Notes: generated by a model not told the origin, from the letters alone. 64,000 nt of DNA from Haloechinothrix halophila YIM 93223 (GCF_000504245.1 NZ_KI632509.1:619723-683722); one strand, 5' to 3'. Shown: positions 25,501 through 37,333, numbered from the stretch's first letter. Translations and numbers: made by a program.

Positions 25501-26312
25501 TTGTTGAAGCCAGCCCGGTCCTCCGAGACGAAGCCTTCTGCGACGAAGGCACCCGCGAGCAGGGCCTCCACCCAGCTGCGGACCTCCGTAACGGCCTCAT
25601 CCGCCGCCTCGGTGCGCTGCATGACCACCCGGTCACCGGGTTCGATCTCCTCCAGCAGCTTCCACAGCAGCGTGGGCACACCGAGCACGTTCACCAGGCA
25701 CAGCACCGGGTGGTTGTACGTGCCGGTCAGTTCGTACCCCTCGCGTGTGGTCAGCCGCAGCGTTGGGTGATCGCCGGAGTGGAACAGCGCGTCGGCGCGC
25801 ACCGGGTCACCGTTACGCCCGACGACCTTGAGGTCGACGTCGTTGTCGCTGTTCGGTGCGGCATCGGGGACGATCTCGTCTATCCGGGCGGTCGCGCCAT
25901 CGGCCAGCTTGACCCTGGCGTCACCGGTGACGCAGTACCGCATCGCGGCGGCCGGATCGTTGCCCGGTGAGCCGAAGTTGCCCTGGCCGTCGACGAGCCG
26001 GTACCGCATCGACCACGACTGCGCGAGCCGGACCAGCGCGTCGTAGATCGCCGAGTCGCCGTGCGGGTGGTAGTTACCCATGACGTCACCGACGACGCGC
26101 GAGCACTTGGTGTAGCTGCGGTCGGGACGCAGGCCGGTGTCGAACATCGAGTACAGCACCCTGCGGTGCACCGGCTTCAGACCGTCGCGCACATCGGGCA
26201 ACGCACGAGACACGATCACGCTCATGGCGTAGTCGATGTAGGAGCGCTGCATCTCCTGCTGGATGTCGACCGGCTCGATGCGGCCGTGGTCCGGAGGCAG
26301 AGTTTCGGTCAC
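22530..26312 (-). CDS. gyrA: DNA gyrase subunit A with in-frame intein
   Basis: 1260-residue precursor; removal of the 421-residue intein (127-547) leaves 839 residues, normal for GyrA. The N-extein has [20 protein letters not shown] and [19 protein letters not shown], ending AAAMRY with the catalytic tyrosine 126; the C-extein resumes [12 protein letters not shown]. The C-terminal beta-pinwheel has the GyrA box region (KRGGKGVQG). The quinolone-determining region shows Ser/Asp as in susceptible proteins. GTG 26312 follows GGAAG. Separated from gyrB by 217 bp containing a tandem repeat. Acts with GyrB to introduce negative supercoils. Confidence 0.97.
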   Translation of the reverse strand: MTETLPPDHGRIEPVDIQQEMQRSYIDYAMSVIVSRALPDVRDGLKPVHRRVLYSMFDTGLRPDRSYTKCSRVVGDVMGNYHPHGDSAIYDALVRLAQSWSMRYRLVDGQGNFGSPGNDPAAAMRYCVTGDARVKLADGATARIDEIVPDAAPNSDNDVDLKVVGRNGDPVRADALFHSGDHPTLRLTTREGYELTGTYNHPVLCLVNVLGVPTLLWKLLEEIEPGDRVVMQRTEAADEAVTEVRSWVEALLAGAFVAEGFVSEDRAGFNNVDEDFFRYIVDVYDGVVGGPRYTSTRRIASGSVIHELDIHDLTALRRSVLGGLIGQRSAQKRVPDFVWAASKTIKRAFLVGLFTGDGSCSALPRNSVQISYSTYSEQLSQDVHQLLLEFGIVAKLVRYESGERKLVITNRRDARLFATRIGFHSAKQQKLVAILDGLPTESTSKSSDHVPFVADYIREHGATRWTERDWLRRHNVDRIERWESRRDEITEHITNPDVLDVVEPLVDGRYYYAEVSSVTDAGVQPVYSLRVDSDDHAFITNGFVSHNTEARLTPLAMEMLADIEEDTVDFSDNYDGKTLEPDVLPARIPNLLVNGGSGIAVGMATNIPPHNLREVAEGVYWALDNWEAGDDETLAAMLQRIKGPDFPTKALILGTNGIEEAYRTGRGSVRMRAVVEVEEDAKGRTILVVSELPYQVNPDNLIENIAVLVRDGKLTGIADIADETNSRSGMRIVITLKRDAVAKVVLNNLYKHTQLQHNFGVNMLSIVDGVPRTLRLDQIIRHYVHHQVEVVVRRTRYRLRKKEERAHILRGLVKALDMLDEVIALIRRSPTADQARTGLMELLDVDEVQATAILDMQLRKLAALEHQKIIDELAEIEREIADLKDILERPERQRQIIKDELKAIVDKRGDDRRTQIIPYDGDVSVEDLIAVEDVVVTITRTGYAKRTKTDLYRSQKRGGKGVQGATLKQDDIVQHFFVCSTHDWILFFTNKGRVYRAKAYELPEASRNARGQHVANLLAFQPDEEIAQIIQIADYEVAPYLVLATKAGLVKKSRLSDFDSNRSGGLIGINLRDGDELVGAVLASGDDDLLLVSADGQSIRFHASDDVLRPMGRATSGVLGMRFNEGDELLAMDVVQEGTFLLVATTGGYAKRTAIEDYPVQGRGGKGVLTLQYDNRRGRLVGALIVNTDDELYAITSTGGVIRTGSDQVRKAGRQTKGVRLMNLDEGTTLLAVARNADEPNDVGEEAESEPESTNSETAE
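24672..25934 (-). other. GyrA intein with LAGLIDADG homing endonuclease
   Basis: Residues 127-547 of the gyrA product, 421 residues. Splice junctions: AAAMRY/C at the N side ([10 protein letters not shown]) and FVSHN/T at the C side. Block B TYNHPV is present. The two LAGLIDADG-type motifs are [11 protein letters not shown] (about intein residues 125-135) and [11 protein letters not shown] (223-233), both with an acidic residue at the catalytic place, so the endonuclease may be active. Insertion directly after the active-site tyrosine is the same site used by mycobacterial GyrA inteins. Confidence 0.95.
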
Positions 26313-26432
26313 TTCAGAACTTCCTTTCCGATGCCACTCGGACTGTCAGCGCCCCGTGCCTGTGCCACCGCAGGCGGGACATGACGAATGTCGAATCGCG
26401 GGTTGAGTCCGGTTCCGTCGCGGGTGACGTGC

Positions 26433-26504
26433 TCGCGGACAACGCAATGTTCGCGGACAACGCAATGTTCGCGGACAACGCAATGTTCGCGGACAACGCA
26501 ATGC
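26433..26504. repeat. Four tandem copies of an 18-bp unit between gyrB and gyrA
   Basis: Unit TCGCGGACAACGCAATGT at 26433-26450, 26451-26468, 26469-26486 and 26487-26504 (last copy ends GC instead of GT). The repeat is within the 217-bp gap between the gyrB stop and gyrA start. 18 bp is a multiple of three, but I see no gene using it. Confidence 0.95.
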
Positions 26505-26529
26505 TCAAGATTCTGTACCGACGCCATCA

Positions 26530-28581
<2,052 letters not shown>

Positions 28582-28731
28582 CTAAGTCTACTTGGCCGGT
28601 GTCGCTCACATGCGCCAAGGACACCCCTAGACGCGCCATAGAGCGCCTAAATCGAACCCGGACGTGTCCGGTCCCCCGTCAGCGCTTCCACTCGCGCCTC
28701 AGCGGGTGTTGAAGTCGGCGGGTCATATGGC

Positions 28732-29463
28732 TCATCCATAGGTGTCCCTCGGCCCCCTGCCCGGCACGTGACGCGGCCCGTGGCGCCAGCTCGGCGACGT
28801 CGGCCCCTGAATCTTGATGCGCTTGACGACGCCGTGCCCGACCCCTGCCGCGATTTTGGCGATGAGCTGCGGTTGCAGCAACCGCAACTGGGTCGCCCAT
28901 GCGGTCGAGCGCGCCCGCACCGTCAGCTCGCCGTCCTGTAGTGACACCGGCTCAGCGTGCTCGGCGACGTCAACGCCGACCAGCCGGGACCACTCGCCGA
29001 ACACCTTGCCGTTGGTGAGCTTGGCTGCCCAGCCCCTGTCCGCGACGATCCGGGACGCCACCCTGCCGAAAGGTTGTGGATCGCGGTCGTCGGCACCGGG
29101 TCCAGACCAGCGCCTGCGCCGTGACCTGCGAGAACCACCTCCGGTTGCCCGCCGCGACCGCACGCCGGGCTGGGTGCCGCGCGCGGCGGCTCGCCGTTGC
29201 GCATCCTGCAGTGCGGCCATGGCGAGATCGCGTCCCGACCCGCCTTGCTCGTTTGGAGCAGCGCCGTCCTGTTGCGTAACCGGCTCCGCCGCTGACGCAC
29301 CGCCGTGCGGGTGACCGGTTGCCCGCTCCGGGTGAGCGTCTACTCGACGTGGTCGCTCGTGTACAGCGTTATCCACACTATCCACAGGGTTATCCCCAGC
29401 TGGGTGATCCTGCCCACCTGCCGATGTCACCCGAGGTGTCCGGCCTGTTCGTGATTCACTCAC
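28732..29463 (-). CDS. DUF721 / DciA-like protein
   Basis: 243 residues. A disordered, Arg/Gly-rich N-terminus (about 130 residues), then the DUF721 domain: [63 protein letters not shown]721 proteins include DciA, which helps load the replicative helicase in bacteria lacking DnaC/DnaI. The GTG start overlaps the recF stop by 8 bp, so translation is coupled. The early coding sequence carries three DnaA-box-like 9-mers (29369-29398). Confidence 0.9.
   Translation of the reverse strand: MSESRTGRTPRVTSAGGQDHPAGDNPVDSVDNAVHERPRRVDAHPERATGHPHGGASAAEPVTQQDGAAPNEQGGSGRDLAMAALQDAQRRAAARGTQPGVRSRRATGGGSRRSRRRRWSGPGADDRDPQPFGRVASRIVADRGWAAKLTNGKVFGEWSRLVGVDVAEHAEPVSLQDGELTVRARSTAWATQLRLLQPQLIAKIAAGVGHGVVKRIKIQGPTSPSWRHGPRHVPGRGPRDTYG
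29369..29398. promoter_or_regulatory. DnaA-box cluster inside the DUF721 gene
   Basis: TTATCCACA (29369-29377), CTATCCACA (29378-29386) and TTATCCCCA (29390-29398) in the same orientation within 30 bp. The first is the perfect consensus. It encodes part of the disordered N-terminus, so the DNA is free to keep a binding role. Confidence 0.6.
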
Positions 29464-30616
29464 GTGACACCTCTCCGTCAGCCACTCGGTACCGGACCCC
29501 TGACAATTCGTCCGGCACGTCTTCGTCCACGGCCGCGGTCACCAGCACCTGTTCGGCGTTCACCGCGACCTCGGCGAGCCTGGCCCTGCGACGCTGATCC
29601 AACTCGGCGAAGACGTCGTCCAGCAGCAACACCGGATCACCCCATTCCGCCCGTAGTAACTCGTAGGAGCCGAGCCGGAGCGCGAGCGCGAACGACCACG
29701 ACTCGCCGTGGCTGGCGTAGCCACGCGCGGGGGCGTCGCCGAGGTTCAGTGCCAACTCATCCCGATGCGGGCCGACCAGGCTCACCCCGCGTTCCAAGTC
29801 AGCGTGCCGCGACTCGCGCAGCGCGTCCAGCAGGACCTCGGTCAGCGTGTCGGGCTCAGCCTGCTTGCCGCCCGGCGTGCCGTAGCCGTCCGGGATCGCG
29901 TCCCCAATGCTCGACCGGTAGACGACGTGCGCCTGCCGATCGGGATTCTGCCCAGCGATGCCCTCGTAGGCGGCCGTGGCGTGGGGGGCCAGCTCGGCGA
30001 CGAGGTCGAGCCGCCCGGCGAGCAGCTGCGCGCCCGCTTCCGCGAGCTGGGTGTCCCAGACGTCGAGGGTGCTTTCCGCGTACGGGTCTTCCCGTCCGCC
30101 CTTGCGCTTGCCCGACGTCTTGAGCAGCGCGTTACGTTGCCGCAGCGCCTTCTCGTAGTCCGAGCGCACGCCCGCGAAGCGCGGCGCCCGCTGCACGAGA
30201 AGGTCGTCGAGGAACCGGCGTCGCTCGCTCGGATCACCCTTGACCAGGGAGAGGTCTTCCGGGGCGAACAGCACGGTGCGCACGATGCCGAGGATGTCTC
30301 TCGGCCGGGTGGGCTGGCCGCGGTTGACTCGCGCGCGGTTGGTCTTGCCCGGGCTTATCTCCAGCTCGACGGTCATCTCCCGGTCGCCGTTGACCACGGC
30401 GGCCCTGAGCAGTGCGCGCTCACAGTCGTGCCGCACCAGCGGGGCGTCGCTGGCGACCCGGTGCGAGCCGAGCATCGCGAGATAGCCGACGGCTTCCAGC
30501 AGGTTGGTCTTGCCTCTGCCGTTCTGCCCGACGAACACCGTCGGGCCGGTACCCAGGTCGAGGTCGACGTGCGGCCACGAGCGGAAGTCGGTGACCTGCA
30601 AGCGGCGAAGGTACAT
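29456..30616 (-). CDS. recF: DNA replication/repair protein RecF
   Basis: 386 residues. ABC-type ATPase with Walker [19 protein letters not shown] (residues about 27-44), signature [15 protein letters not shown] and Walker [18 protein letters not shown]. Loads RecA at gaps with RecO/RecR. Full length. The stop overlaps the DUF721 start. Upstream is gnd, 42 bp away. Confidence 0.96.
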   Translation of the reverse strand: MYLRRLQVTDFRSWPHVDLDLGTGPTVFVGQNGRGKTNLLEAVGYLAMLGSHRVASDAPLVRHDCERALLRAAVVNGDREMTVELEISPGKTNRARVNRGQPTRPRDILGIVRTVLFAPEDLSLVKGDPSERRRFLDDLLVQRAPRFAGVRSDYEKALRQRNALLKTSGKRKGGREDPYAESTLDVWDTQLAEAGAQLLAGRLDLVAELAPHATAAYEGIAGQNPDRQAHVVYRSSIGDAIPDGYGTPGGKQAEPDTLTEVLLDALRESRHADLERGVSLVGPHRDELALNLGDAPARGYASHGESWSFALALRLGSYELLRAEWGDPVLLLDDVFAELDQRRRARLAEVAVNAEQVLVTAAVDEDVPDELSGVRYRVADGEVSRE

Positions 30617-30658
30617 CGGCGAACTCAGCGTTGTCGATATGTCGACATGTGCACCGGG

Positions 30659-31573
30659 TCAGTCCTCGCCATCGGCGGAACCGGTGTCCCCGGCACGGGT
30701 GACGGCGTGGCCGCCAAACTGATTACGCAGCGCGGCTACGGCCTTCATGGCGGGCGAATCGTCCTGGCGGGAGGCGAACCGCGCGAACAACGCCGCCGAG
30801 ATCACCGGGGCAGGCACGGCGTGGTTGATCGCCTCCTCGACGGTCCAGCGCCCCTCACCCGAGTCGTTGACGTAGCCCTGCACCTCGGCGAGGTCCCTGT
30901 CCTCCTCCAGCGCGTTGACCAGCAGGTCGAGCAGCCAGGACCGGACGACGGTACCCCGCGACCACGCCTTGAGCACGGCGGGCACGTCGGTGACCTCACG
31001 CGCGGCAGCCAGCAGTTCGAAGCCCTCGGCGTAGGCCTGCATCAGGCCGTACTCGATGCCGTTGTGGACCATCTTCGCGAAGTGACCCGCGCCGACGTCA
31101 CCCGCATGAGCGAACCCCTCGTCCCGGGGCCCCTCGGGGCGGAGCGCGTCGAAGATCGGCATGGCCTGCTCCACATCGACATCTGACCCGCCGACCATCA
31201 GGGCGAAACCGTTCTTCTCGCCCCATACGCCGCCGGACACCCCGGCGTCGACGTAGCCGATGCCGTGTGCCGCGAGCAGTTCCGCGTGTGCGGCGTCCTC
31301 GCTGAACCGGGAGTTGCCACCCTCGATCACCAGGTCGCCCTCGCCGAGGACGTCGGCGAGTTCCGCGATCGTGGCACGGGTCGGCTCGCCGGACGGCACC
31401 ATCACCCAGACGGTCCTCGGCGCGGACAGCCGCGACACCAGTTCAGCGAGCGACGCGGTGTCGCTAATGCTCGGATCGGTGTCGTAGCCGACGACGTCGT
31501 GGCCGGCGGCCGTCAGACGTGCCCGCATGCCGGCACCCATCTTGCCGAGCCCGATCAAGCCCAACTGCATCAT
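30659..31573 (-). CDS. gnd: 6-phosphogluconate dehydrogenase (decarboxylating), short form
   Basis: 304 residues, the short YqeC/GndA-type enzyme. NADP-binding MQLGLIGLGKMGAGM; substrate motifs VIEGGNSRFSED, GYVDAGVSGGVWGEKNG, and HAGDVGAGHFAKMVHNGIEY (catalytic Lys/Asn). Converts 6-phosphogluconate to ribulose 5-phosphate in the pentose phosphate pathway. Lies between dnaN and recF, the standard actinobacterial position. Confidence 0.95.
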   Translation of the reverse strand: MMQLGLIGLGKMGAGMRARLTAAGHDVVGYDTDPSISDTASLAELVSRLSAPRTVWVMVPSGEPTRATIAELADVLGEGDLVIEGGNSRFSEDAAHAELLAAHGIGYVDAGVSGGVWGEKNGFALMVGGSDVDVEQAMPIFDALRPEGPRDEGFAHAGDVGAGHFAKMVHNGIEYGLMQAYAEGFELLAAAREVTDVPAVLKAWSRGTVVRSWLLDLLVNALEEDRDLAEVQGYVNDSGEGRWTVEEAINHAVPAPVISAALFARFASRQDDSPAMKAVAALRNQFGGHAVTRAGDTGSADGED

Positions 31574-31597
31574 CGGTTCACCCCTTCGCGCGTCGGC

Positions 31598-32734
31598 TCA
31601 GCCGGGCAGCCGGACCGGCATCAGCAGGTACAAGTACCCGGATTCGACAGTGCCCTCGGCATCAGTCGGCTTGAGCAGCGCGGGGCGGTTCGGGGTGGTG
31701 AACGTCAGCTCGGCGCGGTCGCTGTTGAGAGCCGCGAGGCCGTCGCTGAGGTAGCCGGGGTTGAACGCGATGGTCACCGGCTCGCCCTCGTACTCGACGG
31801 GCAGTTCTTCCTCGGCGCTGCCTTCGTCGTCGCCACCAGCGGTGAGCCGTAGCGACTGGTCGGCGAACTCGAGCCGGACCTGGGTGCCGCGTTCCGCGAC
31901 AAGCGAGACACGCTTGATCGCCTCGGCGAGCGCGCCGACCTCGAGCACGGCACGCGAGGTGTGCTGCGACGGCAGCAGCTGGCGATACGGCGGGAACTCG
32001 GCGTCGAGCAGCCGGGTCGTGGCGTAGCGGCCAGCGCCGGAGAGGCCGAGCAGCCCTTCGCTGCTCGAGAGTCCCAATCGGACGGTCGTGCCGCTTGAGC
32101 CCAGCGATTTCGCTGCCTCGGCAAGGGTTCTGGCCGGCACGAGCACTGCCGCGTCTTCCATGCCCTCGGCGGGTTGCCAGGTGAATTCCTTCATGGCGAG
32201 CCGGAACCGGTCGGTCGCGACCATGGTCAGCGTGTCGCCGGTGATCTCAAGCCGCATGCCGGTGAGCATCGGCAGCGTGTCGTCCTTGCCGGACGCCACG
32301 GCGACCTGCGCGACGGCTTGACCGAACGTGTCACCAGCGAGTTCACCCGCCAACGCTGGCTGAGCAGGGAGTTGGGGATAGTCCTCGACCGGCATGGTCG
32401 GCAGGCTGAACCGCGCGCTACCGCAGGTGATGGTGGCACGGGAGCCGTCGACGGTGATGTCGACCGGCTGAGCGGGCAGCGCCTTGGTGATGTCGGCCAG
32501 CAAGCGACCGGAGACCAGGGCTTTGCCGCCGTCGGCGATCGTCGCTGGCACCCCGACCGTTGCCGAGACCTCGTAGTCGAAGCCGGACACGGTCAGCGCA
32601 TCGGTGTCATCCGGCCCGGCGCCCGCTTCCAGCAGCACGCCGCCCAGTACGGGAACCGACGGCCTGGCGGGCAGGCTGCGCGCTACCCAGGCAACGGCAT
32701 CGGCGAGCCCGTCACGCTCGACCCGGATCTTCAT
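31598..32734 (-). CDS. dnaN: DNA polymerase III beta sliding clamp
   Basis: 378 residues, starting [20 protein letters not shown]. Three clamp folds with conserved [33 protein letters not shown] and the C-terminal [11 protein letters not shown] contact tail. Normal length. The first gene of the leftward replication block beginning at oriC; about 300 bp separate it from the first DnaA box. Confidence 0.97.
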   Translation of the reverse strand: MKIRVERDGLADAVAWVARSLPARPSVPVLGGVLLEAGAGPDDTDALTVSGFDYEVSATVGVPATIADGGKALVSGRLLADITKALPAQPVDITVDGSRATITCGSARFSLPTMPVEDYPQLPAQPALAGELAGDTFGQAVAQVAVASGKDDTLPMLTGMRLEITGDTLTMVATDRFRLAMKEFTWQPAEGMEDAAVLVPARTLAEAAKSLGSSGTTVRLGLSSSEGLLGLSGAGRYATTRLLDAEFPPYRQLLPSQHTSRAVLEVGALAEAIKRVSLVAERGTQVRLEFADQSLRLTAGGDDEGSAEEELPVEYEGEPVTIAFNPGYLSDGLAALNSDRAELTFTTPNRPALLKPTDAEGTVESGYLYLLMPVRLPG

Positions 32735-33499
32735 GCGCCACCCCTTCGACGGCCGAGTGGGTACTCGGCATGGCTGGACCTGGTGATGCGCCCACGCCGG
32801 ACCAGCTTGGCACAGCGGGACGCACCGAGCGGCGACCGTTGCGGCGAGGGTGTCGGCCTGCCGTACGGACGACCGGTGTGCGAACCCACGTTAGAACGTC
32901 CGCCCGGAGCTCGTCATCCGGGCCTCGGTTCTGTCATCCGCTCGCTCGGTGGCCTGTCCCCACAAAACGCCCTCGCTTGTTTTCGAAGAAGTTCTTTCCT
33001 GTGAAGAAGAGATTTCCGCAGTAGTAATAGGGGCTGTGAATTGTGTGGACAGCCGGTGTTGTCGCAGTTCGCAAGAGCGCGAGGGCTGTGGACATCAGGC
33101 GGACGAACGCGGTGGACAACTTCGGCCATCGGTGGACCGATGCGATCCGTCCGAGATAGTCCACCGTCCATCCACCGATGGTCCACAGTTTTCCACAGGG
33201 TTGTCCTCAGATGTGAGTGGACAACTCCCCAAGTCGAGTGCGGGCCAATTGAGTTTCAGAGTTCGCCCGAGACGGTGAGTACGCACGGCGTGTCGTCGTC
33301 AAGCACCACTGGGCGTGTCGCACCCACCAGTTGACGCCGTTGTCAAGCCGACGTCCGGGTCGGGTGAACGCGGTTCGCTGGTGGCGTAGCGCCGCCTGCC
33401 TGTCGTCACAGCTCTCCAATCGATCCCCAACCCACCTTACGTCCAGGTTCGTCATGGTAACCGATTTAACCGGTGTTGGACACCGTTTATAGTAGTTAC
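32735..33499. other. Chromosomal replication origin (oriC)
   Basis: Gene-free 765 bp next to dnaN. DnaA-box-like 9-mers (TTGTCCACA type): 33044-33052, 33087-33095, 33111-33119 and 33216-33224 on the minus strand; 33179-33187 (TGGTCCACA), 33189-33197 (TTTTCCACA) and 33201-33209 (TTGTCCTCA) on the plus strand. A relatively AT-rich tract (about 32980-33032, GTTTTCGAAGAAG...GTAGTAATAG) lies at the dnaN side and may be the unwinding element. Here the far side of oriC is the CGNR gene, not dnaA. Confidence 0.85.
33465..33493 (+). promoter_or_regulatory. Promoter with palindrome for a leaderless CGNR gene
   Basis: A -10 box TATAGT at 33488-33493 lies 6 nt before the ATG at 33500, and TTTAAC (33465-33470) is a plausible -35 with 17-bp spacing. 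There is no Shine-Dalgarno, so the mRNA probably starts at or next to the ATG. The spacer holds CGGTGT-TGG-ACACCG (33471-33485), a perfect 6-bp inverted repeat, well placed for a repressor. Confidence 0.55.
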
Positions 33500-34090
33500 A
33501 TGCAGGCAGGTGTGCGACTGCTCGACAGCGACGACGGGCGGCGGTTCGGATTCGACCCGGGAAGCTTCTGTCTCGAACTGCTGCTGACGGGCGGCCCGGT
33601 CCAGGTGCAGCGCGTCGAGCTGTTGCGCGGGCCTGGCGATTTCACCGAGTGGGTCGTCGAATCACGGCTCGCCCGCGTCGCCGCGCTCGACGACGTTCGG
33701 GTGCGGCCGTCCGAGCTTCGCGAGTTGAGGGACTTCCGGGACGCGATGTGGTCGGTGGCGCGGGGCGTCGCACGAGGCGAGGCGGTCGACAGGGAGCAGG
33801 TCGACCTGATCAATGACTGCGCCACCGTCGATCTCAATCCGGAACTCGATCCGGAGACTGGCGTCCGGCGGTGGGCGGCGCCGATCACCGGGGAGCAGAT
33901 CCTCGGCGCGGCTGCTCGCGACGCGATCGAGCTGATCGGTGAGCGCGCTAGCCGTGTCCGGGAATGCGTCGCGGCCGGATGCGCGCTGTTGTTCTGCGAC
34001 ACGTCGCGGCCGGGCAACCGCCGCTGGTGTTCGATGCGACGCTGCGGGAATCGCAGCAAAGTGAAGGCTTATCGAAACCGTCAGGATTAG
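33500..34090 (+). CDS. CGNR zinc-finger protein (ABATE domain), probable regulator
   Basis: 196 residues from ATG 33500; the frame is open from 33473. N-terminal ABATE-like region (FDPGSFCLELLLTGG; ELRELRDFRDAMWSVARGV; NDCATVDLNPELDPETG) and a C-terminal CGNR finger: CVAAGCALLFCDTSRPGNRR, then CSMRRCGNRSKVKAYRNR, which coordinates zinc and binds DNA in this family. Sits beside oriC. A palindrome in its promoter suggests autoregulation. Possible targets include the promoter of the next gene, which is flanked by a TATATATA repeat (inference). Confidence 0.88.
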   Translation: MQAGVRLLDSDDGRRFGFDPGSFCLELLLTGGPVQVQRVELLRGPGDFTEWVVESRLARVAALDDVRVRPSELRELRDFRDAMWSVARGVARGEAVDREQVDLINDCATVDLNPELDPETGVRRWAAPITGEQILGAAARDAIELIGERASRVRECVAAGCALLFCDTSRPGNRRWCSMRRCGNRSKVKAYRNRQD

Positions 34091-34112
34091 ATGTCCAGCG
34101 CGCGGTTCGTGT

Positions 34113-34201
34113 CCTTATATATAGGGCGGTATCGCGGACGGCTTCTCCTTATATATAGGGCGCCAGACTGAGCCCGATAGATAGCCCTATATATAAGGAG
34201 A
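34113..34201. repeat. TATATATA-core repeat array (two direct, one inverted)
   Basis: CCTTATATATAGGGCG occurs at 34113-34128 and 34147-34162. An inverted copy lies at 34184-34201, forming perfect 18-bp arms with 34144-34161 (TCTCCTTATATATAGGGC / GCCCTATATATAAGGAGA, 22-nt spacer). Located between the CGNR gene and mptB. Strikingly AT-rich in a high-GC genome. Confidence 0.9.
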
Positions 34202-34260
34202 GGATCACCGGTTCGCCGCATGCGGCATCGGCGTGCGGCGATGACTGCCATGATGAGTCC

Positions 34261-35796
34261 GTGTCCCCCGAACCATTGCGTGCTGATTCGCTCGAACAGG
34301 CCGGCGTATCGGACAATCAATCCCACCCGGCTCGGCGGGTGCCGCTCGCGCAGGCGATCGGCGTCGTCGGCGTGCTGCTGCTCGCGGGCAGTTCAGTATC
34401 GGTGGGCGTCGTGCCGGCCGCCGCTGATCCTGGCGCGATCCCGGTACTTGGCGGCATTACGGAGCTGCCCGTACTCGGTCTCGCCGCCGCGTTGGTCGGG
34501 ATGGGTCTGGTGGTCACCGCATGGTTGCTGCTGGCCACGGTGCTCATCCCGCACCCTGACGCGGTGTCGCCCCGGCGCATCGCGGCGACCCTGGTGCTGT
34601 GGGCGGCGCCGCTGCTGGTCGTGCCGCCGCTGTTCAGCGACGACGTCTACAGCTACCTCGCGCAGGGTGCTGTCGCCGACCGAGGCTTCGACCCGTATGT
34701 CGGTGGTCCTGCCGATTTCTTGGCCGCCGACGACCCACTCCTCCGCAACGTCAGCGGGTACTGGGAGCGCTCGGCTGCCCCGTACGGACCGTTGTTCCTG
34801 CTGATCGCGCAGCTCATCGCCCGGATCGCGGCCACGGACGTTCTCGCGGGCATCGCGCTGCACCGGGTGGTGGAGCTGGCAGGGCTTGCCCTTGTGCTGT
34901 GGGCTCTGCCCGCGCTCGCTCGGCGTGCCGGAGTGAGCGCGGCACGGACGTTGTGGCTCGGGGTGCTGAACCCGCTGGTGCTGTTTCACCTCATCGCTGG
35001 CATCCATAACGACGCCCTCATGCTTGGGCTGATGCTGGCGGGCACCGAACTCGCGTTGCGTGGGCTCGACCGAGACCGCCTCGGATACCTCCCGTTAGTA
35101 GCGGGCGTCGGGCTGATCGGTACCGCCGCATCGGTGAAGTTGCCCGCCGCCGCGGCGCTCGCGGTGGTGGTAGTAGGGTTTACTCACCGTTGGAACGGCG
35201 GGCCGATCACCTTCGTTCGAAGCGTCACGGTGACGATTGTGCTGTTCGGGTCCGTGATCGCCGCGTTCTCACTCGCGAGCGGCTTCGGGTTCGGCTGGGT
35301 AGCCGGGCTGACGACTCCCGGTGAGGTGAACAGTTGGCTGGCGCCGACCAACCAGGCTGGGTTCCTCGCGGGCGGCATCGGGATGCTGTTCGGTGTCAGC
35401 ATCACACAGGCGGCCATTGGCATTGGCAAGATCATCGGTGCGCTGGTCGCGGTGGTGCTCGGCATCGTGGTGCTGCGCCGGATGCTGGACCGCACGGTCG
35501 AGCCAGTGGCCGGGCTCGGGTTGCTGTTCGCGGTGGCGATCGTCTTCGGCCCAGTGGTGCAGCCGTGGTACCTGCTCTGGTGCGTGCTTCCGTTGTCGGC
35601 TGTCGTGCTGCGGACCCGGTGGCTCTGGGTGCTGACCTGGCTCAGTGCGGTACTCGCCGTCATCGTGCCGCCGCTCGGATCCGGCATCCATGGCGACGTC
35701 CTCGGTATCGCGCTCGGCTACGCCATCGCCTTCGGACTGCTCGCGACGGTGATCATGCTGGGGCGTTCACTCAGGATTGCTTCGCCTGTTGCTTGA
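34261..35796 (+). CDS. mptB: MptA/MptB-family polyprenol-phosphomannose alpha-1,6-mannosyltransferase
   Basis: 511 residues from GTG 34261, GT-C type integral membrane glycosyltransferase with about 12-13 helices. Family marks are the periplasmic-loop [20 protein letters not shown] with PYVGGPADF, then [14 protein letters not shown] and [20 protein letters not shown], and the late [11 protein letters not shown]. It extends the alpha-1,6 mannan core of lipomannan from polyprenyl-phosphate-mannose at the membrane. Unusual position: between oriC and dnaA, convergent with dnaA and overlapping its 3' end by 26 bp. An internal start around residue 16 is possible. Confidence 0.88.
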   Translation: MSPEPLRADSLEQAGVSDNQSHPARRVPLAQAIGVVGVLLLAGSSVSVGVVPAAADPGAIPVLGGITELPVLGLAAALVGMGLVVTAWLLLATVLIPHPDAVSPRRIAATLVLWAAPLLVVPPLFSDDVYSYLAQGAVADRGFDPYVGGPADFLAADDPLLRNVSGYWERSAAPYGPLFLLIAQLIARIAATDVLAGIALHRVVELAGLALVLWALPALARRAGVSAARTLWLGVLNPLVLFHLIAGIHNDALMLGLMLAGTELALRGLDRDRLGYLPLVAGVGLIGTAASVKLPAAAALAVVVVGFTHRWNGGPITFVRSVTVTIVLFGSVIAAFSLASGFGFGWVAGLTTPGEVNSWLAPTNQAGFLAGGIGMLFGVSITQAAIGIGKIIGALVAVVLGIVVLRRMLDRTVEPVAGLGLLFAVAIVFGPVVQPWYLLWCVLPLSAVVLRTRWLWVLTWLSAVLAVIVPPLGSGIHGDVLGIALGYAIAFGLLATVIMLGRSLRIASPVA

Positions 35797-37333
35797 TCCG
35801 GCTGGTCAGCTCCTGCACCTGGTCATAAATCCGCCTGCGCTCGGCCATCTCCTTGCGGATCTTCTTGTCCGCGTGCATCACCGTGGTGTGATCCCTGCCG
35901 CCGAACGTCTGCCCGATCCTCGGCAGTGACATGTCGGTGAGCTCCCGGCATAGGTACATCGAGATCTGCCGGGCGGTGGCCAGTGCCTTGGTCTTGCCTG
36001 GCCCGCACAGGTCCTCGATCGCGACGTCGAAGAACTCGGCGGTGACACCCATGATCGTGGACGCGGTGATCTCCGGCGTCTGCGAGTCGGGGATCAGGTC
36101 GCGGAGCACGATCTCGGCGAGGCCGACCTCGACGGGCTGCTGGTTGAGCGAGGCGAACGCGGTGACCCGGATGAGCGCGCCTTCCAGCTCCCGGATGTTG
36201 GCCTCGATGCGGTTGGCGATGAACTCAAGGACGTCACCGGGAACGTCGAGCCGGTCCTGCGCGGCCTTCTTGCGCAGGATCGCGATGCGGGTCTCCAGCT
36301 CGGGTGGCTGGATATCGGTGATCAGGCCCCACTCGAACCGGGTACGGAGCCGGTCCTCCAGCGTCTCCAGCCGTTTGGGCGGCCGGTCGGAGGAGACCAC
36401 GATCTGCTTGTTCGCGTTGTGCAGCGTGTTGAAAGTGTGGAAGAACTCCTCCTGGGTTCCTTCCTTACCTTCCAGAAACTGGATGTCGTCGACGAGCAGG
36501 ATGTCGATGTCGCGGTAGCGGCGCTGGAACGCGACCTTGCGGTCGTCGCGCAGCGAGTTGATGAAGTCGTTGGTGAACTCTTCTGTGGAGACGTAACGCA
36601 CGCGCATGCCGGGGAACAGCCGCTGGGCGTAGTGCCCGACCGCGTGCAGCAGGTGCGTCTTCCCTAGCCCGGATTCACCCCAGACGAACAGCGGGTTGTA
36701 GGCGCGCGACGGCGCCTCAGCGACCGCGACCGCGGCGGCGTGGGCGAACCGGTTGGACGCGCCTATGACGAAGGTGTCGAAGGTGTACTTCTCGTTGAGC
36801 CGGGTCTTCGACGTCTGCGGCTTGGCTGGTGCGGTGTAGGGCTGACCAGCGACCGGGCGGCCGGAGAAGGTGGGCCAGATCTCGTGGACGGCGGCCATGG
36901 CTTCGCCTTCTTCGTCCACTTCCTCGTCGTCGGACTCACTGCTTTGATCGCTGCCGCTGGAGCCGTTCGCGCTGTTCGCGCGGTAGCCGTCGTTGGTGTC
37001 GCTGTGTTCTGCGTGCGCTTGGCCGGCGGCTACCGGCTGCGCGGTCGCGGCGGGCATCTGGTCGCCCGCTTCGACGGTGTCGACCTTGACGGCGAGTGAG
37101 ACGGAACGGCCGAGCCTGCGCGAGAGCGCGTCGGTGATGGGATCACGGAGTGCGCGCTCGATCGCTTCCTTGGCGAAATCACTCGGTGCGGCGAGGAGTG
37201 CGGTGCCGTCGAGGAGCCCGATGGGTCTCGTCACCCGCATCCACGCCCGCTGTTGCGGGGAGAGCGTCCCGCTGGACAGCTCCCGGACGACCTGCTCCCA
37301 CACAACTCCCAAATTGACTTGGTGTTCGGACAC
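35771..37333 (-). CDS. dnaA: Chromosomal replication initiator DnaA
   Basis: 520 residues from GTG 37333. Domain I ([20 protein letters not shown]), an acidic linker, AAA+ domain with Walker [21 protein letters not shown] and Walker [17 protein letters not shown], and the DNA-binding domain IV with [20 protein letters not shown]. Initiates replication at oriC. Oriented leftward, with its 3' end toward oriC, but 2.3 kb of other genes intervene. Two DnaA boxes lie upstream at 37432-37452, fitting autoregulation. Confidence 0.98.
   Translation of the reverse strand: MSEHQVNLGVVWEQVVRELSSGTLSPQQRAWMRVTRPIGLLDGTALLAAPSDFAKEAIERALRDPITDALSRRLGRSVSLAVKVDTVEAGDQMPAATAQPVAAGQAHAEHSDTNDGYRANSANGSSGSDQSSESDDEEVDEEGEAMAAVHEIWPTFSGRPVAGQPYTAPAKPQTSKTRLNEKYTFDTFVIGASNRFAHAAAVAVAEAPSRAYNPLFVWGESGLGKTHLLHAVGHYAQRLFPGMRVRYVSTEEFTNDFINSLRDDRKVAFQRRYRDIDILLVDDIQFLEGKEGTQEEFFHTFNTLHNANKQIVVSSDRPPKRLETLEDRLRTRFEWGLITDIQPPELETRIAILRKKAAQDRLDVPGDVLEFIANRIEANIRELEGALIRVTAFASLNQQPVEVGLAEIVLRDLIPDSQTPEITASTIMGVTAEFFDVAIEDLCGPGKTKALATARQISMYLCRELTDMSLPRIGQTFGGRDHTTVMHADKKIRKEMAERRRIYDQVQELTSRIKQQAKQS

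Noticed and set aside
26433..26504. CRISPR array
   Set aside because: The 18-bp units are directly adjacent with no spacers and no cas genes are nearby. It is a tandem repeat.
29708..31186. Rightward open frame opposite recF and gnd
   Set aside because: Spans two conserved genes on the other strand, so it is a shadow.
34113..34201. CRISPR or insertion-sequence ends
   Set aside because: Only three short copies with unequal gaps, no transposase and no target-site duplication seen.
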